DNA of 64,000 nt from an uncultured Alphaproteobacteria bacterium (GTDB lineage: Bacteria; Pseudomonadota; Alphaproteobacteria; CAAGCB01; CAG-977): positions 1 through 64,000 of the forward strand of contig CALYBD010000004.1 of NCBI GenBank assembly GCA_944393745.1, given 5' to 3'. The notes beneath the pieces were generated by a model, which made no database searches, was not told where the DNA came from, and worked only from the letters and a program-made list of their open reading frames with translations. Position numbers and translations under genes: made by a program. Below, in pieces: positions 1-7,511 of the stretch (position 1 is the stretch's first letter; each line of letters starts with the position of its first letter).

Positions 1-104
1 AGAACTACTGCGACGGCGAAAAAGCGATACCGAACTGTACGGACGTATCGTGTTTATCGGGATTCGCCCCCGTCGCCAATGCAACGGGTTGTTGCTGCGT
101 GTAA
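1..104 (+). CDS. C-terminal fragment of a Cys-rich protein (partial)
   Basis: The frame beginning at base 3 is open from the window edge to a TAA at 102-104 and encodes about 33 residues with six Cys, ending in a GCCCV tail. A hairpin follows eight bases after the stop, as expected at the end of a plus-strand gene. The rest of the gene lies outside the window. Cys-rich exported proteins also occur near 23.5 kb, so a surface or secreted protein is possible, but no family can be named from this fragment. A second frame is open here too and cannot be fully excluded. Confidence 0.4.
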   Translation, partial: NYCDGEKAIPNCTDVSCLSGFAPVANATGCCCV

Positions 105-112
105 AGATTAAA

Positions 113-145
113 AAACAGGCTGCAAAATCAAATTGCGGCCTGTTT
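113..145. terminator. Bidirectional hairpin terminator
   Basis: A 13-bp stem with one G-T pair (113-125 with 133-145) lies between the end of the left-edge partial gene and the end of the minus-strand deacylase gene. On the minus strand it is followed by a run of T; on the plus strand the arm ends in TTTAATT. It can serve both convergent genes. Confidence 0.65.
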
Positions 146-167
146 AATTCTGTCCGACAGGAAAGGA

Positions 168-635
168 TTACATTTCCTTGCAGACATCAACCCAGCCGGT
201 ATTTAAAGTATATTTATCCAATTCTTCCGGTGTCAGTTCAATGGCACTGTTAGAACTGCCGCATGCCGGAAAAACCGTTGAAAAACGCTTTAAAGAAATG
301 TCCAGATAAATTTTTACGTTTTCCGGCACGGCAAAGGGACAAACCCCGCCGATTTCATGTCCGGTAAAAAGAAGAGCTTCCTGCGGCGTCAGCATCTTGG
401 CTTTTGTATGAAAGCACTGTTTGAACTTCGTATTGTCTATTTTACGATCCCCCGCCGTTACCAACAATAAAGTTTCGCCGTTACAATTAAAAGACAATGT
501 TTTGGCAATGCGGCCGGGATCACAATTCAACGCCCGTGCCGCCAATTCAACCGTCGCGCTGGAAACGGAAAATTCAAGTATTCTGTTTTCCATTCCAAAT
601 TTTTTGAAATATGCCCTGACCTTTTCAATCGACAT
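168..635 (-). CDS. YbaK/EbsC-family aminoacyl-tRNA deacylase
   Basis: This 155-residue protein matches the single-domain YbaK/EbsC (ProX-like) editing fold. Family members hydrolyse mischarged tRNA, typically Cys-tRNA(Pro) or Ala-tRNA(Pro), in the cytoplasm. Visible hallmarks are the conserved Lys in RIAKTL near residue 45, the segment VTAGDRKID near 60, and the GHEIGGVCPF loop near residues 93-102, which forms the substrate pocket. Length is normal for a free-standing editing protein. GAGGAAA sits upstream of the ATG. Which mischarged tRNA is edited cannot be told from sequence. Confidence 0.85.
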   Translation of the reverse strand: MSIEKVRAYFKKFGMENRILEFSVSSATVELAARALNCDPGRIAKTLSFNCNGETLLLVTAGDRKIDNTKFKQCFHTKAKMLTPQEALLFTGHEIGGVCPFAVPENVKIYLDISLKRFSTVFPACGSSNSAIELTPEELDKYTLNTGWVDVCKEM

Positions 636-671
636 CTTTTTTCCTCAGAATATATCTTCATCTAAACAATC

Positions 672-702
672 AAAAAAAGAGGAAGCGCAAACTTCCTCTT
701 TT
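672..702 (-). terminator. Terminator of rplM-rpsI
   Basis: A perfect 11-bp inverted repeat (675-685 with 692-702, six-base loop) is followed on the minus strand by seven T. It lies 20 bases past the rpsI stop and separates the ribosomal pair from the downstream deacylase gene. Confidence 0.85.
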
Positions 703-721
703 GAAATTGTCCGATAAAACG

Positions 722-1195
722 TTAACGTTTGGAGAACTGATAGCTGCGACGCGCTTTGGCTTTACCGTATTTCTTACGTTCAACAACACGCGGATCGCGG
801 GTCAGGAAACCGGCACGTTTCAAAGCCGTATGCAATTCCGGTTCAAAATTATCCAAACAACGGCTGACCCCGTGGCGAACAGCTCCGGCCTGACCGGATA
901 AACCGCCGCCGGTAACCGTAACGACAACGTCAAACTGACCGACACGATTGGTCACTTCAAACGGCTGATTGATAATCATACGCAAAACAGGACGCGTAAA
1001 ATATTTTTCAACATCAATGCCGTTGACCGTCATTTTACCCGATCCCAGCTTGATCCAAACGCGTGCGCTGGCGCCCTTACGACGCCCCGTCGCATAAGCG
1101 CGACCAAACTTATCCTTTTTCGGTTCACGAACAACCGCCGGTTCAACAACAGCGGGCATTTCCATTTCTTTTTTTAAATCTTCCAAACCAGCCAT
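722..1195 (-). CDS. rpsI: 30S ribosomal protein uS9
   Basis: The protein has 157 residues and ends with the characteristic basic tail SYQFSKR, which reaches toward the P-site tRNA. The S9 core is clear: [14 protein letters not shown] near residues 34-47, [15 protein letters not shown] near 96-110 and [12 protein letters not shown] near 134. About 30 residues precede the core, an N-terminal extension common in Alphaproteobacteria. It starts three bases after the rplM stop, the usual two-gene operon. Confidence 0.98.
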   Translation of the reverse strand: MAGLEDLKKEMEMPAVVEPAVVREPKKDKFGRAYATGRRKGASARVWIKLGSGKMTVNGIDVEKYFTRPVLRMIINQPFEVTNRVGQFDVVVTVTGGGLSGQAGAVRHGVSRCLDNFEPELHTALKRAGFLTRDPRVVERKKYGKAKARRSYQFSKR

Positions 1196-1198
1196 GGA

Positions 1199-1660
1199 TT
1201 AATTCCTCTTGTTTTTGGGGTTCAAAGCAGCAACGTCCAAAACTTCGGGATTTTGGGCGGCATGCGGATGTTCGGGACCGGCATAAACACGCAGATTTGT
1301 CATCTGTTTGCGTCCCAGCGGATTACGCGTAATCATGCGTTCGACCGCCTTGATAATAACGCGTTCGGGGTGTTTTCCGGAAATAACCTTGCCGGCTGTC
1401 ACGCCCTTAATTCCGCCCGGGTGACCGGTATGGCGGTAATACACTTTGTCTTCCAGTTTTTTACCGGTCAAGTGTACCTTTTCAGCGTTGATAATAATAA
1501 CATAATCACCGCAGTCAACGTGCGGCGTAAAACAGGTTTTGTGCTTGCCGCGCAGAATCTTGGCGACAATGCTGGCCAAACGCCCCAAGACCAAATCTTC
1601 GGCATCGATCAGATACCATTTCTTTTGGACTTCAGACGGTTTAACGGATAAGGTCTGCAT
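1199..1660 (-). CDS. rplM: 50S ribosomal protein uL13
   Basis: This 153-residue protein has the L13 landmarks [16 protein letters not shown] at residues 16-31, the [15 protein letters not shown] segment and [18 protein letters not shown] near residues 116-133. It binds 23S rRNA early in large-subunit assembly. It is the first gene of rplM-rpsI, with a consensus-like promoter directly upstream. Confidence 0.98.
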   Translation of the reverse strand: MQTLSVKPSEVQKKWYLIDAEDLVLGRLASIVAKILRGKHKTCFTPHVDCGDYVIIINAEKVHLTGKKLEDKVYYRHTGHPGGIKGVTAGKVISGKHPERVIIKAVERMITRNPLGRKQMTNLRVYAGPEHPHAAQNPEVLDVAALNPKNKRN

Positions 1661-1702
1661 TTAGTTTTATTCCTTATAATTACAGTTAAAAACTGCGGCT
1701 AA

Positions 1703-1729
1703 AGTATAACGAGCTTTTAAAAATGTCAA
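1703..1729 (-). promoter_or_regulatory. Promoter of rplM-rpsI
   Basis: On the minus strand a perfect -35 TTGACA (1724-1729) is followed by TATACT (1703-1708). The spacing is 15 bases, shorter than the usual 17, so the exact -10 hexamer is uncertain. The start site would fall about 35 bases before the rplM ATG. Confidence 0.6.
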
Positions 1730-1900
1730 CACTTTTTATTTAAATAAAATCAATCGGATAGCAAGTTGGTATTATTTTACCTATTCTCAACGGCTTATTA
1801 TAAGCGCTTTTAAAGCCAAACAACGGATTTATGAAAAATCATTTCTTTCCTTTTTATGATCCCGTATACTGTACTGTATTAATAAATTAGGAGAATTTTT

Positions 1901-2806
1901 ATGTCTTTAAAGATTGCTGTATTAATCCCCTGCTATAACGAAGAAAAAACAATAGAAGCCGTTGTCGAACAAGCCAAAAAGACTTTTTCAGATGCAAAAA
2001 TTTATGTTTACGACAATAATTCAACGGACAATACGGCCGAAATCGCGGCGCAGTCCGGCGCGATCGTCCGCCGGGTTTCCCAACAGGGAAAAGGCAGTGT
2101 CGTCCGCCGTATGTTCGCCGATATCGAAGCGGACGTTTATGTCATGACAGACGGCGACATGACCTATGATCTGGCCGCTGCTCCGCGTTTGATTGATATT
2201 TTAATCAAAGAACAAAAGGATATGGTTGTCGGAACACGCAAAGAACAACAAAAGGAAGCTTATCCTTTGTTTCATAAATTCGGAAATATGTTCCTGACAG
2301 GCTTGGTTCGGGTGTTGTTCGGCATCAGACAAACCGATATGTTGTCCGGTTTGCGCGTTTTTTCAAAAAGATTTGTAAAAACTTTCCCTGCCCGATCAAA
2401 CGGTTTTGAAATCGAAACGGAATTAAACGTTTTTACGGCAATGAACAATTTGCCTTTTGCCGAAGCTGAAACCAGATATTTTGCCAGACCCGAGGGATCT
2501 GTCAGAAAGCTTTCCACCATAAAAGACGGGCTGAAAGTGTTATGGATGATTTTCCGGTTGCTGCATTCGGAACGCCCGATGCTGTTTTATTTTACCTTGG
2601 CCTGCATTTTCGCCGTTTTGATGATATCCGCCGCTCATATCTGTTATTTACAAGCCGCCCCTTACTGTCCCGGTCTGTTTTTCAGTTTTCTGCTGTTTTG
2701 TTTGTGCGCGTTATGCGGTATCTTGTTTAACAGCCAGTTAAAAATCCGGCGTGAAAACACCCGCTTGTTTTATATGTCTTATCCGTTTACGGATAATCAG
2801 GATTAA
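1901..2806 (+). CDS. GT2 glycosyltransferase, DPM1-like, membrane-anchored
   Basis: The first ~220 of 301 residues form a GT-A fold of family GT2: the start IAVLIPCYNEEKTI at 5-18, DNNSTDNT at 38-45 and the metal-binding acidic motif TDGD at 83-86. Two hydrophobic helices follow, about 227-249 and 257-277. This layout matches polyprenyl-phosphate sugar transferases that load a sugar from a nucleotide donor onto a lipid carrier at the inner membrane. Donor and acceptor cannot be read from sequence. AGGAGAA provides a good ribosome site. The next gene begins 39 bases later on the same strand. Confidence 0.85.
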   Translation: MSLKIAVLIPCYNEEKTIEAVVEQAKKTFSDAKIYVYDNNSTDNTAEIAAQSGAIVRRVSQQGKGSVVRRMFADIEADVYVMTDGDMTYDLAAAPRLIDILIKEQKDMVVGTRKEQQKEAYPLFHKFGNMFLTGLVRVLFGIRQTDMLSGLRVFSKRFVKTFPARSNGFEIETELNVFTAMNNLPFAEAETRYFARPEGSVRKLSTIKDGLKVLWMIFRLLHSERPMLFYFTLACIFAVLMISAAHICYLQAAPYCPGLFFSFLLFCLCALCGILFNSQLKIRRENTRLFYMSYPFTDNQD

Positions 2807-2845
2807 ATATTGATTTTTTAACCGATATACGACATAGTTTGAACC

Positions 2846-4135
2846 ATGACTACATCAAATGAAATGAAATCTGCTGCTGTTCCCGCCGATCTTCCTTTTG
2901 ACAAAGAAAGGGATATCCCGTTTGGCGTTCCCATTCATATTGAACTGGACGATAACGGCGGCATTGTCGAATTGCGTTCTTTTTACGAAGCCGGTGTGTT
3001 TGCCTTCAATGAATTAAAGGCATGGCACGATATCATCGGCACGGAAACATCTGACAAACCGTTTATTCAAAAAATTATAGATTTTCAGCTGCAGACTCCC
3101 AGATCGATTTTACAGGCCGTTCAGGCTGTTTTAAATACAGAAATGAGCTCTGCCGAAGGTTTTACGATTATTCGCAAGGATCTGAACGCTTATCTGGGAT
3201 TCAAATGTATTCATTCCCGGGGCACGCTGGGGCAGATGGCAACAATCATGTATCGTTACGAACCGATGCTGATGGGGTTGCTGGCCGGGGCAACGGGCGC
3301 GGCGTCTCTGGCCGATGCGGCGGGTTTCGGAACGGCGGCAGATGCCGAAAGCTTTACGTTCGGTTACGCTTTTACCCTGCAGTTCAGAACAAATGTCCAA
3401 CCGGAAATGCTGGACGGAAAAGTCTCAGAAACCCTGCGAAAAATTAACGGTATTATCCGTCGTGTCGAACTGGCCGAAAAGCAAATCAAACCGATTGAAA
3501 ACGAACATTTTGCCCTGCAGCAGGGAATAGAAGAAGCCCGTCGGCAGCTGCAGATTTACAGAAACGATGTTGCCGAATATGTTTCTCAGCTGGTCGCTGA
3601 AATCAAGCAAACATCTGACAGCGCCGTTAATGCGATGTGGGATCAGTTGAATTTAATTCAAAATGATCATGAACGTCAGTTAGCTTCTTTGCGTCAAAGC
3701 GTGGCCAGCCGGATTCGCTATGGCACGGCATTGGATTATTGGAATGATCAGCTTAATCAAAATCAAACCAAAGCCAACCAGATGACCGGTTGGTACGTGA
3801 TTTCCGGCCTGTTTTCAATTACGGCGGTTTTAGCCATTGTGGCCGGCATTTCGTTTAAGCTGACGAATATTTCGACTTTTATGACGATTGTAACGCTGGG
3901 ACTGCCGATTTTAATTGCGTGCGGTTTGATGTTCATGCTGATCCAGACGCGCACGCGTTACGAAAAAGTTGCAGCGCAGGCCCAGGAAAAAGTATCTATG
4001 CTGGAAACGCTGGCCGCGCTGGAAACGGAAGGAAGAGCCAAAGACGAAGACCGAGAAAAAATCCTGGAAGATATTTTCAAAACCAGCTTTACGCCTTCCT
4101 CTTCCCCTGCCGTTGAAAAAGCAGAAGAAAATTAA
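2846..4135 (+). CDS. Coiled-coil membrane protein of unknown function
   Basis: I do not recognise this 429-residue family. No signal peptide is seen. Residues 1-185 look globular and include a Gly/Ala-rich stretch near 143-165. Residues 190-290 are rich in Glu, Gln and Arg with heptad character, suggesting a long coiled coil. Two membrane helices lie near 313-337 and 343-368, closely spaced like a hairpin. The tail (369-429) is charged and again helical. Both soluble parts would then face the same side, probably the cytoplasm. No clear Shine-Dalgarno precedes the ATG. Its stop overlaps the stop of the convergent metallophosphoesterase. Confidence 0.75.
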   Translation: MTTSNEMKSAAVPADLPFDKERDIPFGVPIHIELDDNGGIVELRSFYEAGVFAFNELKAWHDIIGTETSDKPFIQKIIDFQLQTPRSILQAVQAVLNTEMSSAEGFTIIRKDLNAYLGFKCIHSRGTLGQMATIMYRYEPMLMGLLAGATGAASLADAAGFGTAADAESFTFGYAFTLQFRTNVQPEMLDGKVSETLRKINGIIRRVELAEKQIKPIENEHFALQQGIEEARRQLQIYRNDVAEYVSQLVAEIKQTSDSAVNAMWDQLNLIQNDHERQLASLRQSVASRIRYGTALDYWNDQLNQNQTKANQMTGWYVISGLFSITAVLAIVAGISFKLTNISTFMTIVTLGLPILIACGLMFMLIQTRTRYEKVAAQAQEKVSMLETLAALETEGRAKDEDREKILEDIFKTSFTPSSSPAVEKAEEN

Positions 4136-5289
4136 TTTTTCTTTTCAGGTATTAAGTCAATAACGGCAATTTCCGACGGAGCAAACAAACGCATCGGCGG
4201 CCCCCAGCCGCTGACACCGCGTGAAACATACAGTTTCATGCCATTGACGTCATATAATCCGGCAACAAAATCATTAAAACGCTTAACCAAAAAATGAAAC
4301 GGGAAAATCTGTCCGCCGTGCGTGTGACCGGAAATCTGCAGATCAATCAAATCTTTATTCAGCCGTTTTATAAAACGCGGAGAATGCGATAAAAATATCC
4401 TGTATGAAGAAGACGGTGCCTGCCTTAAATTATTTCGAATACCGGCCATTGTAATGTCATTCAACCGCAACAAATTCGGATCCGGCAATCCGTTCAAAGA
4501 CACATTTGTTGCCCCTAGCAGAACACCGCTGTTTGCCAGAGGAAAAAAACCCATTTCTTTAAATTTCCTTTCCCATCTCAGGCTGCCGTGATAAAACTCG
4601 TGATTGCCCAATGTTACATACACGCCGTATTTGGCTTTGAATTTAGCCAGAGCTTCCGTTTCTTCATTCAGGCGATATATTTTCGAATCAACAATATCGC
4701 CGACCAACACAATAATATCCGGTTTTAATCCGTTGACGGTTTCAACAATTTTATTAATACGGGAAATCGGCGTTGCGGGCGTAATATGCATATCCGTCAA
4801 CGCAACGATTTTAAAGGCAGAATTCAGTTTTTGCGTATAAATTGCCGTTTCTTTGATATCCGGAAACTTAACGCCTTCATACACGGCATATCCCGACAAT
4901 AAAAGCGCCGCTGCAGCCGTAACGATATTGGCCTTTTTAAGAGTTGCCGGATTCATCGGATCAAACGAAGGCGTGGCTTTTTTTAATTTCCGGGCAATTT
5001 TATACCCGAAAATCCAGAAAATATCCCGAATCATCAAAAAACATAAAAGAAAAAAAACCGTAACAAACAGAACATAACAGGTCTGAGAAATCATCTGATT
5101 TGCTTCGGTCGAAAAAATATGCAGGCGGCGTAAAAATCGCGCTATCATCGGCGCAAACCAAGAAAAAACAACGATTCCCGCAATTGTCAGCCGATATTTT
5201 AACGAAACTTCCGGGTTATAGCCGATCAAAATCTTTAATGTGATGGCCAAACCGGCAAATACAAAAATAAACGGCAGAGCAAAAAGCAT
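4132..5289 (-). CDS. Membrane-anchored metallophosphoesterase (YkuE/YaeI type)
   Basis: The N-terminal 150 or so residues contain about four membrane helices. The rest is a calcineurin-like phosphoesterase with the metal ligands in order: DMH (near 170), GDIVD (near 198), GNHE (near 228), a later HSP, and SGHTHGGQ (near 320). Related proteins act on phospholipid or lipid A precursor substrates, but the substrate here is unknown. The ATG has an AAGGGG ribosome site and lies 18 bases after malQ, so it may be the last gene of the glucan operon. Confidence 0.85.
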   Translation of the reverse strand: MLFALPFIFVFAGLAITLKILIGYNPEVSLKYRLTIAGIVVFSWFAPMIARFLRRLHIFSTEANQMISQTCYVLFVTVFFLLCFLMIRDIFWIFGYKIARKLKKATPSFDPMNPATLKKANIVTAAAALLLSGYAVYEGVKFPDIKETAIYTQKLNSAFKIVALTDMHITPATPISRINKIVETVNGLKPDIIVLVGDIVDSKIYRLNEETEALAKFKAKYGVYVTLGNHEFYHGSLRWERKFKEMGFFPLANSGVLLGATNVSLNGLPDPNLLRLNDITMAGIRNNLRQAPSSSYRIFLSHSPRFIKRLNKDLIDLQISGHTHGGQIFPFHFLVKRFNDFVAGLYDVNGMKLYVSRGVSGWGPPMRLFAPSEIAVIDLIPEKKN

Positions 5290-5307
5290 CTTTTCCCCTT
5301 TTTATAT

Positions 5308-7497
5308 TCAGTTTTGTCTGATACGTCTGATCACAGTGCAAATTCTTTTCATTTTCTCATCGTTATACAGATTTTCTATTGTTTTCGGCAGTTTACAGCG
5401 CCAGTTCGGATATTCCAAATTCGTACCGGGGACATTCATTTGTTCTGTTTGTTCCAGAATGTCTTCCAGCTGAACCAACAGCAAACAGCACGGCGCCGAT
5501 GCCAAATAAGAATAAAGTACTTCTGTCAGACGGGCGGGTGCTTTTTTTCCGTTAATTTCGTCTTCAAACGATTCCGCAGATACAAACCACAAACCGTGTG
5601 AAGCCAGTGTTTCAACCATTGCATAGCGGTCTTTGGTACGCATTGCCAAGGCCTGTTCGTAACGTCCGTCGTTTCCCATCAGGCCGATTTTTTTGGCCGT
5701 TTCAATATCCGTTCCAAGCCAAAAACCGATTAATGTCGGCATATCATGCGTTCCTGCCGCAACCAAAGCCGTCTTCGGATAGATGTTCAGCGGCTTATAT
5801 CGCCCGTCATTTTGTTGTTCATACCTGAAAACACGAAAAGACAGAATACCCGCTTTTTCCAATATTTCGCGGAAAAAGCCCGGCACCACGCCTAAATCTT
5901 CACCGACGACCAAACATTTATTGCGATGACTTTCCAAAGCGACAATGCCGATTAAATCATTAACGTTATAACGGATATAAGCCCCCTTTTCTTTTTTCGG
6001 AATACAGAACAAACGCACCAGCCCCATCACATGATCAATGCGAACCGCGCCGGCATATTTCATGTTTGCCGACAACACCCTGCGATAAGAAGCATAAGCC
6101 TCTTGCCGCATCACTTCGGGACGCATGGGAGCAACGCCCCATTCCTGTCCGTTGGCATTAAACATATCCGGCGGCGACCCGATGCTGAGATCCGTTGCAA
6201 ACAGCCTCTGATTGCCCCATGTTTCCGCACTTTCCGCCGCAACGCCGACAGCCAGATCCTGATATAAACCGACTGAAAGCCCCTGACGTTCGCTTTCAAT
6301 CGATACCGCCTGGAACTGTTCGTCTGCCAGCCAGAACAAATACTTGTAATATGTAATTTTTTCGGCATTTTCTTCGGCAAAATTCAGACTGGCCGGCGTA
6401 TCCGGAGAAGCATATTGCTTTCCCCACGATTTAAAACCGATTTTTTTCTTTTTTCCGACAAAGTAATCGGCCAAAACCTGATACAAAGCCGCCGTTTGCA
6501 AATCATGTCCGCCTTTTTCGCAGAACAGGTCAAAAGCTTTACGGCGTTCGTTTGCGGCCTTTTTAAACTTTTCAAACAACAGTTCAAAAGCTTTTTTCTT
6601 TAATTTTGCTACGGCCTTATAATCCACCAAAGAATCCGATCTGACCTTTTTTAAAGCAGACACAAAGGATTTTGACTGCATATATTTTTTCAAAGCATCG
6701 TTGTTTTCGGCTTCGGGAACGGCCGTAACGTCAATATACAACGGATTTAAAAACAATCGGCATGACGAATAATACGGACTGGCCGTTTCCGGTTTCGCCA
6801 TAAAAGCAACATTAACCGGATTAATCCCAACAATATCGGCACCGAAAAACTTGGCAACACCAAGCATTTCTTTTAAATCGGAAAAATCACCTATTCCCCA
6901 GTTATGTTTTGAACGCAACGCGTATAACTGAACGGGGAATCCCCAAGGTTTCGCCCCCTGCTGCATTGTTTCAGGCATATAGCATTTTTCCGGTACAACG
7001 ATCAAAGGCATTTCTCCGCCCCGGTTTAAAACCCCTTCCCCGGACACGCGCAGCGTGTGATATCCGATCTGTTCCGGCAGATCAATTGTCAATCGCCGAT
7101 GTTCATATTCTGTTTTTCCAATCGTCAGAGAATCCGTTACGGGCAGATCGTCCGAATTTCTTTGTCCCGAAAAAACGTCTCCGTTTTCCTGAATAATCTC
7201 AAACGATAACGGCGCTGATGTCTTTGACGCAACGAAAGTAACATCAATTTCGGCTGTTTTTTTGGTCATACAGACAACCGTAACAGGCGGCAATGCCGTT
7301 GTATAAGGCTTTTCCTCCGCAACTTTTAAAGATTCCTTGGCTTCTTTAAGTGTACGGACAGGAATCCCCAGAGAATCCAACAAAGCCTTTTTTGTTTCAA
7401 AAGACGTTGTATAAATTCCGCCGTCAGCTTCAAATTCCGGTAAAATCCCGGTTTTTTCGGCCAAAGCGTCAACAATCTGAGAATAATCCAAAACCAC
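5308..7497 (-). CDS. malQ: 4-alpha-glucanotransferase (amylomaltase, GH77)
   Basis: This cytoplasmic enzyme moves maltosyl and longer units between alpha-1,4-glucans, releasing glucose. It has 729 residues, with an N-terminal accessory domain of about 150 residues as in the enterobacterial type. GH77 landmarks are the entry segment WGFPVQLYALRSKHNWGIG, the nucleophile region VRIDHVMGL, the acid/base region GEDLGVVP and GTHDMPT. The start codon is GTG. It has a textbook AAGGAGGT seven bases upstream, and the previous gene stops inside that site. MalQ would process the short chains released by GlgX. Confidence 0.95.
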   Translation of the reverse strand: MVLDYSQIVDALAEKTGILPEFEADGGIYTTSFETKKALLDSLGIPVRTLKEAKESLKVAEEKPYTTALPPVTVVCMTKKTAEIDVTFVASKTSAPLSFEIIQENGDVFSGQRNSDDLPVTDSLTIGKTEYEHRRLTIDLPEQIGYHTLRVSGEGVLNRGGEMPLIVVPEKCYMPETMQQGAKPWGFPVQLYALRSKHNWGIGDFSDLKEMLGVAKFFGADIVGINPVNVAFMAKPETASPYYSSCRLFLNPLYIDVTAVPEAENNDALKKYMQSKSFVSALKKVRSDSLVDYKAVAKLKKKAFELLFEKFKKAANERRKAFDLFCEKGGHDLQTAALYQVLADYFVGKKKKIGFKSWGKQYASPDTPASLNFAEENAEKITYYKYLFWLADEQFQAVSIESERQGLSVGLYQDLAVGVAAESAETWGNQRLFATDLSIGSPPDMFNANGQEWGVAPMRPEVMRQEAYASYRRVLSANMKYAGAVRIDHVMGLVRLFCIPKKEKGAYIRYNVNDLIGIVALESHRNKCLVVGEDLGVVPGFFREILEKAGILSFRVFRYEQQNDGRYKPLNIYPKTALVAAGTHDMPTLIGFWLGTDIETAKKIGLMGNDGRYEQALAMRTKDRYAMVETLASHGLWFVSAESFEDEINGKKAPARLTEVLYSYLASAPCCLLLVQLEDILEQTEQMNVPGTNLEYPNWRCKLPKTIENLYNDEKMKRICTVIRRIRQN

Positions 7498-7503
7498 GTT
7501 ATT

Positions 7504-7511
7504 ACCTCCTT
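7504..7511 (-). promoter_or_regulatory. Consensus Shine-Dalgarno deciding a GTG start of malQ
   Basis: AAGGAGGT on the minus strand is a full match to the anti-SD sequence, seven bases before GTG at 7497. It overlaps the glgX stop codon, so malQ translation can follow glgX efficiently despite the weaker start codon. Confidence 0.8.

Noticed and set aside
50-253. Open frame of 67 codons at the left edge
   Set aside because: It crosses the hairpin terminator and overlaps the end of the deacylase gene antisense; the neighbouring frame ending at 104 looks more like protein.
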